Shown here: piece by piece, positions 17,371 to 25,153 of the stretch
How the letters are laid out: every line of letters begins with the position of its first letter
Position numbering within the stretch: the first letter of the stretch is position 1
NCBI GenBank assembly: GCA_964634325.1
Contig: CAZWJF010000004.1
Span: 124,001 to 188,000, forward strand
Reading direction: 5' to 3'
From: JAJXWB01 sp964634325
Lineage (GTDB): Bacteria > Pseudomonadota > Alphaproteobacteria > Rhizobiales > Beijerinckiaceae
DNA: 64,000 nt
Position numbers and translations under genes: made by a program
The notes under the pieces: model-generated
The model's database searches: none
The model's input: the letters and a program-made list of their open reading frames with translations, nothing else
Told to the model about the DNA's origin: nothing

Positions 17371-17667
17371 ATGAATCCGGGCGCAACGATACGCGCGGCG
17401 CTGATCGTTTCGGCGACGGTGGCGCTGGCCGCGACAGCAGAAGCCTCGAGGCCCGTGCCGCGCACCATCACCGGGTGCGTCAGCGCGGGCGTGTTCACCA
17501 GCGACGACGGCTACGTCATTCGCGCCAGGGGCGCGGGTTTCGAAGAATATGACCTCAGCCGCTTCGAGGGGCGGCGGATCAGCGTTCAAGGGATGCTCTC
17601 TCCGGGCGACCTGTTCGCGGTGAAACACCGCCCGCGCGATCTCGGTCCCTGTCGCCGCCCGAGATAG
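17371..17667 (+). CDS. Small exported protein, 98 residues
   Basis: A signal peptide (MNPGATIRAALIVSATVALAATAEA) precedes a mature part of about 70 residues with two cysteines (ITGCVSAG and LGPCRRP). The alternating pattern GYVIRARG, YDLSRFEGRRISVQGML suggests a small beta barrel such as an OB-like fold, but this is a guess from strand pattern. GAGGAGG precedes the ATG. It is 25 nt after the linker protein gene and 3 nt before the next gene, so all three are likely cotranscribed. Confidence 0.7.
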   Translation: MNPGATIRAALIVSATVALAATAEASRPVPRTITGCVSAGVFTSDDGYVIRARGAGFEEYDLSRFEGRRISVQGMLSPGDLFAVKHRPRDLGPCRRPR

Positions 17668-17670
17668 GCC

Positions 17671-18399
17671 ATGCGCTTCGATCCGCTGCGCGGCCTGTTC
17701 GCCGCGCTTCTCATCGCGGGCTCTAGCCTCGTGTGGTTCGCCGCGCTCTGGCTGGACGATGCGGCGCTGTTCCAACGCCTCGGCTATGCGATGCACGCCG
17801 TGACGCTGCTGGCGATCTTCGCGGCGATCGCCGGGCTTGCGGTGGCGGGCCTGTTCCTGCGCTTCCACCATGTGCGCCGCGAATTGCTGGAGGATCGGCG
17901 CGTGCTGGCGCGCTGGCGCGTGGACGAGGCGACTTTCAGGCGCTTCGTTCCGGAGGCTCTCGATGCCGATCGCGCCGACAAGCGGCAAGCATTGTTTGCG
18001 GTCGCCTTCTTCGTCGCCGTCATCTTCGGCGCCTTTGCGCTGTTCGACCGGGAGACGGCGCCCTTCATGCTGTCAATGGCGGGCGCGGTTCTGGTCGCGA
18101 TGCTGATCGCTTATCGGCTCGGCCAGCGCGCGTTCGCCGCGCAGCTCGTCTATCGCGGCGGCGAGGCGATCGTCGGCGAGCGCGGTTTGCTGTTCAACGG
18201 CGTGCTGCACGTATGGGGCGCGCCGCTGAGCTGGCTGACCGGCGCGCGTCTTTCACGCGACGGACGTGTGCTGGAGGTCGACTACGCCTTCCTGTCGCGG
18301 ATCGGCGCGCAGGGCGTGGCGATCCTGCTGCCCGTGCCGACGGAGGCGCGGGCGGAGGCCGAGAAGGCGGAACAGGGGTTGCTGGACTTGGCGGGGTGA
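17671..18399 (+). CDS. Membrane protein of unknown function
   Basis: The 242-residue product has about four hydrophobic helices: two near the N-terminus (LFAALLIAGSSLVWFAALW and the stretch near AVTLLAIFAAIAGLAVAGL) and two around residues 110-150. A soluble C-terminal part with VYRGGEAIVGERGLLFNG follows. That last part resembles the PH-like domains of some small bacterial membrane proteins, but the match is weak. It begins 3 nt after the previous stop and ends 17 nt before the convergent hemB stop. No function assigned. Confidence 0.7.
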   Translation: MRFDPLRGLFAALLIAGSSLVWFAALWLDDAALFQRLGYAMHAVTLLAIFAAIAGLAVAGLFLRFHHVRRELLEDRRVLARWRVDEATFRRFVPEALDADRADKRQALFAVAFFVAVIFGAFALFDRETAPFMLSMAGAVLVAMLIAYRLGQRAFAAQLVYRGGEAIVGERGLLFNGVLHVWGAPLSWLTGARLSRDGRVLEVDYAFLSRIGAQGVAILLPVPTEARAEAEKAEQGLLDLAG

Positions 18400-18416
18400 A
18401 GTGTGGACGCGGGCGG

Positions 18417-19439
18417 CTAGGCCACGCCTTCCTTCTTCAACTTCTCCGCAACGCGCACGGCGAAATAGGTGAGAACGCCGTCGCAACCCGCCCGCTTGAA
18501 CGCCAAGAGGCTTTCCATCATCGCCTTCTCGCCGTCGATCCAGCCGTTGTTGGCGGCGGCCATGATCATCGCGTATTCGCCCGACACCTGATAGGCGAAG
18601 GTCGGACGCTGGAAAGCGTCCTTCACGCGTCGAATGATGTCGAGGTAGGGCATGCCCGGCTTGACCATCACCATGTCCGCGCCTTGCTCGATGTCGAGTT
18701 CGACTTCGAATAGCGCCTCGTTCGTGTTGGCCGGGTCCATCTGGTAGGTGCGCTTGTCGCCGATCAGGGTCTTGTTGGTGCCGACGGCGTCGCGGAACGG
18801 ACCGTAGAAGGCCGATGCGTATTTCGCAGCGTAGGACATGATCTGCACATGGCCGAAGCCGGCCTCGTCCAGCCCCTCGCGCAGCGCGGCGACGCGGCCG
18901 TCCATCATGTCGGAGGGCGCGATCACATCGGCGCCGGCGCGCGCCTGATTGAGCGCCTGCTCGACGAGTATGTGCACCGTCTCGTCGTTGAGGATTTCCT
19001 CGCCTTCCATCACGCCGTCGTGGCCGTGGCTCGTATAGGGATCGAGCGCGACGTCGGTGATGAGGCCGAGGCCGGGCGCGGCCTGCTTGATCGCGCGGCA
19101 GGCCTTGCAGACGAGGTTCTGGTCGTTCAGCGCCTCGGAGCCGTTGGGGTCGCGCAGGTCAGGGTCGGTGTAGGGGAAGAGGGCGATGGCGGGAATGCCG
19201 AGCGAGGCGGCGTAGGCCGCGGCCTTGGCCGCCTCGTCCACGGAATAGCGGAACACGCCGGGCATGGAAGCCACCGGGACCTGCGTCTTCTCGCCGTCGA
19301 CCACGAAGATCGGCCAGATCAGGTCGTTGGTCGTGACCACGTTCTCGCGCACGAGGCGGCGCGACCAGTCGGTGCGGCGGTTGCGGCGCGGGCGGTGGGT
19401 CAGATCGAGCGTGCGGGAAAGCGTGTGCTTGGCGTCCAT
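18417..19439 (-). CDS. hemB: Porphobilinogen synthase (delta-aminolevulinic acid dehydratase)
   Basis: HemB condenses two 5-aminolevulinate molecules to porphobilinogen, the second common step of haem synthesis. The 340-residue protein has both active-site lysine segments, IMSYAAKYASAFYGPFRDA and MVMVKPGMPYLD. The metal loop DVALDPYTSHGHDG has Asp residues where zinc enzymes have Cys, indicating the Mg-dependent type usual in this order. I place the start at the ATG at 19439 (MDAKHTLSRTLD). It is divergent from the enoyl-CoA hydratase-family gene. Confidence 0.95.
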   Translation of the reverse strand: MDAKHTLSRTLDLTHRPRRNRRTDWSRRLVRENVVTTNDLIWPIFVVDGEKTQVPVASMPGVFRYSVDEAAKAAAYAASLGIPAIALFPYTDPDLRDPNGSEALNDQNLVCKACRAIKQAAPGLGLITDVALDPYTSHGHDGVMEGEEILNDETVHILVEQALNQARAGADVIAPSDMMDGRVAALREGLDEAGFGHVQIMSYAAKYASAFYGPFRDAVGTNKTLIGDKRTYQMDPANTNEALFEVELDIEQGADMVMVKPGMPYLDIIRRVKDAFQRPTFAYQVSGEYAMIMAAANNGWIDGEKAMMESLLAFKRAGCDGVLTYFAVRVAEKLKKEGVA

Positions 19440-19540
19440 GGCGGGGTTCCCCGGAAATTTGGCGCGCACATTAGGACTGCGGGCGCAACGGGACAAGGCG
19501 CGGCTGCGCGAGGGGCTCGCGGTCCATTTGCAAATGCTCT

Positions 19541-20602
19541 ATGCCTCCCGTCATGACGATCCAGACCGACGAAGCCATCTGTCAGCGCCGCGGCGCCATC
19601 GGCCATATTCTGCTCAACCGCCCGCAGGCGTTGAACGCGCTGACACTGAAGATGGTGCGCGCGATTTCCGCAGCGCTCGACGCATGGGAAAGCGACGCTG
19701 CGGTCAAGGCGGTGGTCGTCGAGGGCGCCGGCGATCGGGCCTTTTGCGCAGGCGGCGACATTCGCCTGCTGTGGGAGCAGGGGACGGCGGGCGATCACAA
19801 GAGCCAGCTCGATTTCTGGCGCGAGGAATATGTCCTCAACGTGCGCATCAAGAGCTATCCGAAGCCCTATGTCGCGGTGATCGACGGCATCGTGATGGGC
19901 GGCGGCGTCGGCGTGTCGGTGCACGGCTCGCATCGAATCGCGGGCGACGGTTTCGCTTTCGCGATGCCGGAAGTCGGCATCGGTTTCTTCCCCGATGTCG
20001 GCGCGACCTGGTTCCTGCCGCGTCTGGCGGGCAAGACGGGGATCTATCTCGGCCTGACCGGCGCGCGCGCCAAAGCCGGCGACGCGGTGGCGCTCGGCCT
20101 CGCCGAGGCCCATGTGTCGAGGGACAGCATTCCGGCGTTGGTCGAGGCGCTCGCCGGCGGCGAGGAGGTCGAGGCCGCAGTCCAACGTCACGCCAGCGTA
20201 GCCGCGTCCGGGCCGATCGTGGCCAACCGGGCGTCGATCGACGCAGCCTTCTCCGGGGCGAGCGTCGGCGAAATCGTGGCGCGCCTGAATGCGGACGGCT
20301 CAGCCTTTGCGCAAGACGCAGCGAAGGCGATCGCGCAGAAGTCGCCGACGAGCCTCGCAGTGGCGTTGCGTCAGATGCAGGTCGGCGCAGGCCTCGATTT
20401 CGAGGAAGCGATGCGGACGGAGTTCAGAATCGTCTCGCGCATTTGCCGCGGCCCCGATTTCTACGAGGGCGTGCGCGCGACGATCATCGACAAGGATCAG
20501 AAGCCGGCATGGAAGCCGGCGCGCATCGAAGACGTTTCAACTTCGGCGATCGACGCCATATTCGCGCCGCTCGGCGCGGATGAACTCGCCTTCGCGCGCT
20601 GA
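19541..20602 (+). CDS. Enoyl-CoA hydratase/isomerase family protein, probable 3-hydroxyisobutyryl-CoA hydrolase
   Basis: The crotonase fold is clear from HILLNRPQALNALTLKM, FCAGGDIRLLWEQ and VMGGGVGVSVHGSHRIAG. The length of 353 residues and the PEVGIGFFPDVGATWFLPRL motif fit 3-hydroxyisobutyryl-CoA hydrolase of valine breakdown better than a plain enoyl-CoA hydratase of about 260 residues. Two starts are possible, ATG at 19541 or at 19553; neither has a clear ribosome site, and a 12-bp palindrome covers 19525-19536. The start call is therefore less sure than the function. Confidence 0.88.
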   Translation: MPPVMTIQTDEAICQRRGAIGHILLNRPQALNALTLKMVRAISAALDAWESDAAVKAVVVEGAGDRAFCAGGDIRLLWEQGTAGDHKSQLDFWREEYVLNVRIKSYPKPYVAVIDGIVMGGGVGVSVHGSHRIAGDGFAFAMPEVGIGFFPDVGATWFLPRLAGKTGIYLGLTGARAKAGDAVALGLAEAHVSRDSIPALVEALAGGEEVEAAVQRHASVAASGPIVANRASIDAAFSGASVGEIVARLNADGSAFAQDAAKAIAQKSPTSLAVALRQMQVGAGLDFEEAMRTEFRIVSRICRGPDFYEGVRATIIDKDQKPAWKPARIEDVSTSAIDAIFAPLGADELAFAR

Positions 20603-20615
20603 GCGGGGAGGGGAC

Positions 20616-21125
20616 GTGCCCAGGAATTCGCCTGTCGATCACGGCGCAGCCATCAAGCTTGGCGACAAGACGCGCGATCCCAATGCGACGCGCTGGGGCA
20701 TGTTGCTCGTTCTGTTCATGCGTATCGTCGCGGGCTTGTGGATATTACAGGGTCTCGTGCAGTGGCAGATCGTTCTGACGGCGCCGTCGGACCTGTTCAG
20801 CAAGATCCCGACGTCGACCGCCATCGCCATCGTTTATTTCGCCGTGATGGATCTGCTCGCAGCCGTCGGCCTCTGGCTGGCGACGCCGTGGGGCGGCGTT
20901 CTCTGGCTGCTCGTCGCGCTGTCGCAGATTCTCGTGGCTTTCCTGATTCCGGACTTCTTCGGCGGAGGACTGCTGGTCGTCGGGCTCGATGTCCTGCTGA
21001 TCGCGATGTACCTTTTTCTCACGTACGAAGCCGGGCGCGAGCCCGATCGGCGCAGCGCGCCGCGCCGCGCGGCGACACGGCTGTGGAACCGGTCCTGGCG
21101 CATCTGGGAGAGATTCCGCCAGTAG
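20616..21125 (+). CDS. DUF6163 family membrane protein
   Basis: The 169-residue product has about four membrane helices (MLLVLFMRIVAGLWILQGL, AIAIVYFAVMDLLAAVGLWL, GVLWLLVALSQILVAFLI and VVGLDVLLIAMYLFLTYEAG) and a short Arg-rich cytoplasmic tail. In Hyphomicrobiales this protein sits next to the ldtR-ldtP genes, and that neighbourhood is kept here. The start is GTG at 20616, after GGGGAGGGG, 13 nt past the previous stop; the first ATG (20700) would cut into the conserved N-terminal part. Its role is unknown; a link with peptidoglycan cross-linking is inferred from context. Confidence 0.8.
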   Translation: MPRNSPVDHGAAIKLGDKTRDPNATRWGMLLVLFMRIVAGLWILQGLVQWQIVLTAPSDLFSKIPTSTAIAIVYFAVMDLLAAVGLWLATPWGGVLWLLVALSQILVAFLIPDFFGGGLLVVGLDVLLIAMYLFLTYEAGREPDRRSAPRRAATRLWNRSWRIWERFRQ

Positions 21126-21298
21126 CGGCATGTTCATCGCAAACTATTGTTTTGATTCACTATCCATTCACTCCATTTCGCGCAGTTCCGGTAAACGCCG
21201 GATTCAGCCTGTTGTTTAAACTGGTTTTCATTCGCTCCGCCTAAATTGCTCGTAACGAAGCCGGACAGACCGGACGGGGAAGCAAAACGGGGTGTGTC
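21126..21298 (+). promoter_or_regulatory. A+T-rich promoter region of ldtR
   Basis: This 173-bp gap is clearly A+T-richer than its flanks and probably holds the ldtR promoter. It contains a perfect palindrome GTTTAAAC at 21214-21221 and two GANTC (CcrM-type) sites, GATTC at about 21154 and 21201. I could not fix a -35/-10 pair with confidence. Confidence 0.45.
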
Positions 21299-21811
21299 AT
21301 GAACCAGGTCGCCAAAACGGAACTTCACAGCGCGCGCGTCGAGCGGATGAGCGAAATCCGCCCGGTCTATCTCGAGGCTCTGACGCTCGTGGAGCGGCTG
21401 CATCGCCGCCTTCTCGACGTCATCAAGGACGAATTCGACCGTCGCGGTCGCTCCGACATCAATTCGGTGCAGGCTCTGCTGCTGTATAATATCGGCGACA
21501 AGGAGCTGACCGCCGGCGAGCTGCGCACGCGCGGCTATTATCTCGGCTCCAACGTCTCCTACAACGTCAAGAAGCTGGTCGAGATGGGCTATCTCCACCA
21601 CGCCCGCTCGCGTGTCGACCGCCGCGCGGTGCGCATCAGCCTCACCGACCGAGGCCGCGAAGTGCACCGGATCGTCGCCAGCCTGTATGACAAGCATGTC
21701 ATGACGGTCGAGCAGATCGGCGGCATCACCTGCGACGAGTTCAAGCAGATCAATACGGCGCTGGTCCGGCTCGAGCGCTTCTGGACCGATCAGATCCGCT
21801 ATCGCCTCTGA
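21299..21811 (+). CDS. ldtR: MarR family winged-helix regulator LdtR
   Basis: The 170-residue protein contains a MarR-type winged helix, with NIGDKELTAGELRTRGYYLGSNVSYNVKKLVEMGYL as recognition region and the wing around RSRVDRRAVRISLTDRG. LdtR is described in Liberibacter and Sinorhizobium as the regulator of the neighbouring L,D-transpeptidase gene and of osmotic-stress tolerance. Gene order here (DUF6163, regulator, L,D-transpeptidase) matches that locus. The ATG at 21299 has GGGGTG 6-7 nt upstream. It ends 30 nt before a strong intrinsic terminator. Confidence 0.88.
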   Translation: MNQVAKTELHSARVERMSEIRPVYLEALTLVERLHRRLLDVIKDEFDRRGRSDINSVQALLLYNIGDKELTAGELRTRGYYLGSNVSYNVKKLVEMGYLHHARSRVDRRAVRISLTDRGREVHRIVASLYDKHVMTVEQIGGITCDEFKQINTALVRLERFWTDQIRYRL

Positions 21812-21840
21812 TCTTTCTCAAGCCATAAAGCTTCCCCACA

Positions 21841-21870
21841 AGCCCGCTGGAGCCTGCTCCGGCGGGCTTT
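21841..21870 (+). terminator. Intrinsic terminator of ldtR
   Basis: A 13-bp stem is formed by AGCCCGC-TGGAGC and GCTCCG-GCGGGCT with one T-G wobble and a 2-nt loop, followed by TTTC. It starts 30 bp after the ldtR stop and separates ldtR transcription from ldtP. Confidence 0.8.
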
Positions 21871-22127
21871 CGCTTGGGGCTTTCCTTCATGCGACGCGTT
21901 GCAGATCGGCAACACTCCCGGCAGAGCGCGCGCGGGCCGGTCGCAGCGCGGCGCCAGTCACAAATTCGCCGGCTTGTTCGGGCCTTTTTAACCCTCACGA
22001 TGACAGGGTTCGTTCAGTAGGGTATTGAACGTTCCCCAAGTTTCCATCGAACGCTTTTGATCGATCCGCGCGGTCCGCCGCGTCCGGAGACGGTCGGCGT
22101 TCATAACGGATCTGGATTTCGTCGACG
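21871..22127 (+). promoter_or_regulatory. Promoter region of the L,D-transpeptidase gene
   Basis: This 257-bp stretch is non-coding and, with the terminator, makes the only gap above 300 bp in the window. It holds an inverted repeat AACCCT (21990-21995) and AGGGTT (22005-22010) preceded by five T, the 8-bp palindrome GAACGTTC near 22027, and GATCGATC near 22060. Any of these could be the LdtR operator. I cannot choose between them by eye. Confidence 0.45.
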
Positions 22128-23498
22128 ATGACCAAGACTGTTTCGCTTTCCCGCCGGGCTTTCGCCGGCGGCGCTTCCCTCGCCGGTCTGGCGGCCGTCA
22201 TCGCCGCGTCGTCAGCCGCGTTCGCCGCGCCGGGCGACGGTTTCGGCCAGGCCGAATGGGCGCAGCGCTTCGATACGGATTCGCGGCTCGTCGTGCCGCG
22301 GTCGACGACGCCGCTGCTCTCGCAGGAAACGCTCGCCGCCACCGAGGCTGCGATCCAGCGCTATCAGCAGATCGTTTCGGCCGGCGGATGGCCGGCGGTC
22401 AACGGACCGACGCTGAAGATCGGCGTCCGCTCGCAGGCGGTGGTCGCGCTGCGCGACCGCCTGATGCGCTCGGGCGACCTCGATTCGACCGCCGGCGCCT
22501 CGCCGGTGTTCGATTCCTACGTCGAGGCGGGGGTCAAGCGGTTCCAGGCGCGCCACGGCCTCGGCCAGACCGGCGTCGTCGGCAAGGAGACCTACGCCGC
22601 GCTGAACATCCCCGCCGACGTCCGCCTGCGCCAGCTCGAAACCAATATTGTCCGGCTGCGCTCCTTCTCGGGCGACCTCGGCCGTCGCTATGTGACCGCC
22701 AATATTCCGGCGGCCATGGTCGAGACGGTCGAAAGCGGGCAGGTGATGACCCATCACGCGGCCGGCGTCGGCAAGATCGACCGGCAGTCGCCGGTCATGC
22801 AGGCGCGGGTGCTCGACATCAATTTCAATCCCTACTGGACCGTGCCGGCCTCGATCATCCGCAAGGACTTGATTCCGAAGATGCAGGCGGACCCGAACTA
22901 CCTGTCCGACAACAAGATTCGTATCTTCAACAAGGACAATCAGGAAGTTCAGTCGAGCCAGATCAACTGGCACTCGCTGGAAGCCACGAACTATCGGTTC
23001 CGTCAGGATCCCGGCGGCGACTTCAACTCGCTCGGCGTGGTGCGCATCAACATCGCCAACCCCTACGGCGTCTACATGCACGACACGCCCGCCAAGGGTA
23101 TTTTCGGCGACGATTACCGCTTCGTTTCCTCGGGCTGCATGCGCATCCAGAATGTCCGCGATTACGTTGCGTGGCTGCTCAAGGACACGCCCGGCTGGGA
23201 TCGCGAGCACATCGACCAGGCGATCGCGTCCGGCGAGCGGGTCGACGCGAAGCTGACCGAGCCGGTGCCGGTCTACTGGGTCTACGTCACGGCCTGGGCC
23301 ACCCCGCAGGGCATCGTCCAGTTCCGCGACGACATCTACCAGCGCGACGGACTCGGCGCGATCGCCGCCTATCAGGCGGCCCCGGCCGGCGGCGGCGACG
23401 GCCATGGCGGCTCCGCGCCGCAGCCGAAGGTTCAGCCGGCGAACGCGAGCACCGCTGGCGGCGGCCGCCTTCAGCCGATGAACGACGAGGACGAATAG
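22128..23498 (+). CDS. ldtP: L,D-transpeptidase (YkuD family)
   Basis: This exported enzyme makes 3-3 peptidoglycan cross-links or attaches proteins to the peptide stem. A signal with an SRRAF start, twin-arginine-like, is followed by a peptidoglycan-binding domain (about residues 95-165, with GVKRFQARHGLGQTGVVGKETY) and a YkuD catalytic domain. The latter has HDTPAKGIFGD and SSGCMRIQN, Cys337 being the nucleophile. The C-terminus is a low-complexity Gly/Pro/Ala tail. At 456 residues it is a long family member with an added N-terminal part. It lies downstream of ldtR, its likely regulator. Confidence 0.9.
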   Translation: MTKTVSLSRRAFAGGASLAGLAAVIAASSAAFAAPGDGFGQAEWAQRFDTDSRLVVPRSTTPLLSQETLAATEAAIQRYQQIVSAGGWPAVNGPTLKIGVRSQAVVALRDRLMRSGDLDSTAGASPVFDSYVEAGVKRFQARHGLGQTGVVGKETYAALNIPADVRLRQLETNIVRLRSFSGDLGRRYVTANIPAAMVETVESGQVMTHHAAGVGKIDRQSPVMQARVLDINFNPYWTVPASIIRKDLIPKMQADPNYLSDNKIRIFNKDNQEVQSSQINWHSLEATNYRFRQDPGGDFNSLGVVRINIANPYGVYMHDTPAKGIFGDDYRFVSSGCMRIQNVRDYVAWLLKDTPGWDREHIDQAIASGERVDAKLTEPVPVYWVYVTAWATPQGIVQFRDDIYQRDGLGAIAAYQAAPAGGGDGHGGSAPQPKVQPANASTAGGGRLQPMNDEDE

Positions 23499-23520
23499 GG
23501 GCTCGCCCCGGACAACGAAG

Positions 23521-23546
23521 AACCCGCCTCGACGGCGGGTTTTTTG
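23521..23546 (+). terminator. Intrinsic terminator of the L,D-transpeptidase gene
   Basis: An 8-bp perfect stem, AACCCGCC and GGCGGGTT, with a 5-nt loop is followed by a six-T run, 22 bp after the stop codon. This is a textbook rho-independent terminator. Confidence 0.9.
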
Positions 23547-23683
23547 TTGCGCGCCGTTCCGCCTTTCCTGTGCGCGCCGGCCATGCTAAACGCCTGCCTT
23601 CGCTAAAGCCGGCAGCCGATTCCAGCGCTCTTCGGGGCGGCGGCATCGCTTTTCCGGCGTTCCTCGTCTGGAAAGGGTCGCCC

Positions 23684-24988
23684 ATGAGCCAGAACGCCGC
23701 AGAAATCCACGCGCCCAGGTCCAATTCCTTCTTCTCCGCGCCGCTTTCCGACGTCGATCCGGAGATCGCCCGCGCGATCGAACTGGAGTTGGGCCGCCAG
23801 CGCGACGAGATCGAGTTGATCGCCTCCGAAAACATCGTGTCGCGCGCCGTGCTGGAAGCGCAGGGCTCGATCATGACCAACAAGTACGCGGAGGGCTATC
23901 CGGGCAAGCGTTACTACGGCGGCTGCCAGTACGTGGACATCGCCGAGAAGCTGGCGATCGAGCGGGCCTGCCGGCTGTTCGACTGCAAGTTCGCCAACGT
24001 CCAGCCGAACTCCGGCAGCCAGATGAATCAGGCGGTGTTCCTGGCGCTGCTGCAGCCCGGCGACACCTTCATGGGTCTCGATCTCAATTCCGGCGGCCAT
24101 CTGACCCACGGCTCGCCGGTCAATATGTCGGGCAAATGGTTCAAGGTCGCCTCCTATGGCGTGCGCAAGGACGACCAGCTGCTCGACATGGACGAGATCG
24201 CCGAGACGGCGCGTCAGGTTCGCCCGAAGCTGATCATCGCCGGCGGCACGGCCTATTCGCGCATCTGGGACTGGAAGCGCTTCCGCGAGATCGCCGACGA
24301 GATCGGCGCCTATCTGATGGTGGACATGGCGCATATCGCGGGTCTGGTCGCTGGCGGCGTCCATCCCTCGCCGATCCCGCACGCCCATGTCGTGACGACC
24401 ACGACGCACAAGTCGCTGCGCGGCCCGCGGGGCGGCATGATTCTCACCAACGACGAAGACATCGCCAAGAAGATCAATTCGGCGGTGTTTCCGGGCCTGC
24501 AGGGCGGCCCGCTGATGCATGTGATCGCCGCCAAGGCGGTCGCTTTTCAGGAAGCGCTGCGCCCTGAATTCAAGCTCTACGCGAAGCAGGTGGTCGAAAA
24601 CGCCAAGGCGCTGGCGAGCTCGATCAAGGCGGGCGGGGCGGACATCGTCACCGGCGGCACGGACAACCATCTGATGCTGGTCGACCTGCGTCCGAAGAAC
24701 CTCACCGGCAAGGCGGCGGAAGCCGCGCTTGGCCGCGCCCACATCACCTGCAACAAGAACGGCGTGCCGTTCGATCCGCAGTCGCCCTTCGTCACCTCGG
24801 GCGTGCGGCTCGGCGCGCCGGCCGCCACCTCGCGCGGCTTCGGCGTCGCGGAATTCAAGCGCGTGGGCGAGTTGATCGTGGAAGTGCTCGACGGTCTGGC
24901 GGCCAATGGCGACGGCGGCAATTCCGCCATCGAAGAGGCGGTGCGCGGCAAGGTGAGCGAACTGACCCGGCGCTTCCCGATATACTGA
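23684..24988 (+). CDS. glyA: Serine hydroxymethyltransferase
   Basis: GlyA interconverts serine and glycine with tetrahydrofolate, using pyridoxal phosphate. The 434-residue protein has IELIASENIVSRAV near the N-terminus, NKYAEGYPGKRYYGGC, and the PLP-lysine motif TTTTHKSLRGPRGG near residue 240. The ATG at 23684 gives the family N-terminus; the same frame is open further upstream only as shadow of the L,D-transpeptidase gene. It has its own transcription unit between two hairpins. FolD, the next enzyme of the one-carbon cycle, is elsewhere in the window (43559). Confidence 0.96.
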   Translation: MSQNAAEIHAPRSNSFFSAPLSDVDPEIARAIELELGRQRDEIELIASENIVSRAVLEAQGSIMTNKYAEGYPGKRYYGGCQYVDIAEKLAIERACRLFDCKFANVQPNSGSQMNQAVFLALLQPGDTFMGLDLNSGGHLTHGSPVNMSGKWFKVASYGVRKDDQLLDMDEIAETARQVRPKLIIAGGTAYSRIWDWKRFREIADEIGAYLMVDMAHIAGLVAGGVHPSPIPHAHVVTTTTHKSLRGPRGGMILTNDEDIAKKINSAVFPGLQGGPLMHVIAAKAVAFQEALRPEFKLYAKQVVENAKALASSIKAGGADIVTGGTDNHLMLVDLRPKNLTGKAAEAALGRAHITCNKNGVPFDPQSPFVTSGVRLGAPAATSRGFGVAEFKRVGELIVEVLDGLAANGDGGNSAIEEAVRGKVSELTRRFPIY

Positions 24989-25027
24989 GACGGTTCGCTG
25001 CGCCGAATCGACTGTTGCGATTTACGA

Positions 25028-25056
25028 AACGCGCGTCGGGCCGTCCGGCGCGCGTT
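25028..25056 (+). terminator. Hairpin after glyA
   Basis: An 8-bp stem AACGCGCG and CGCGCGTT with a smaller inner stem (CGG and CCG) starts 40 bp after the glyA stop. It ends in TTCTG, so the T-run is poor; termination is plausible but not certain. Confidence 0.5.
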
Positions 25057-25097
25057 CTGCATTTCGGCGCGCGCTGCGGAGGCGGACATTTCGATTG

Positions 25098-25130
25098 TTG
25101 TTGCGTCAATCGCAACAATTTGCATAGATT
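25098..25130 (+). promoter_or_regulatory. Promoter with overlapping palindrome before nrdR
   Basis: Perfect 8-bp arms TTGTTGCG (25098-25105) and CGCAACAA (25111-25118) flank a 5-nt centre. They overlap a likely -35 (TTGCGT, 25101-25106), and TAGATT (25125-25130) fits a -10 at 18-bp spacing. A bound protein would block RNA polymerase, so a repressor operator is the natural reading. It does not resemble an NrdR box, which is A+T-rich and tandem. Confidence 0.5.
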
Positions 25131-25153
25131 GAAACTGGACTGACGAGGCTGTC

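Noticed and set aside
21990..22010. Inverted repeat AACCCT/AGGGTT as a definite LdtR operator
   Set aside because: Arms are only 6 bp and two other palindromes lie near; I could not show which one, if any, is the operator, so it is only listed as a candidate.
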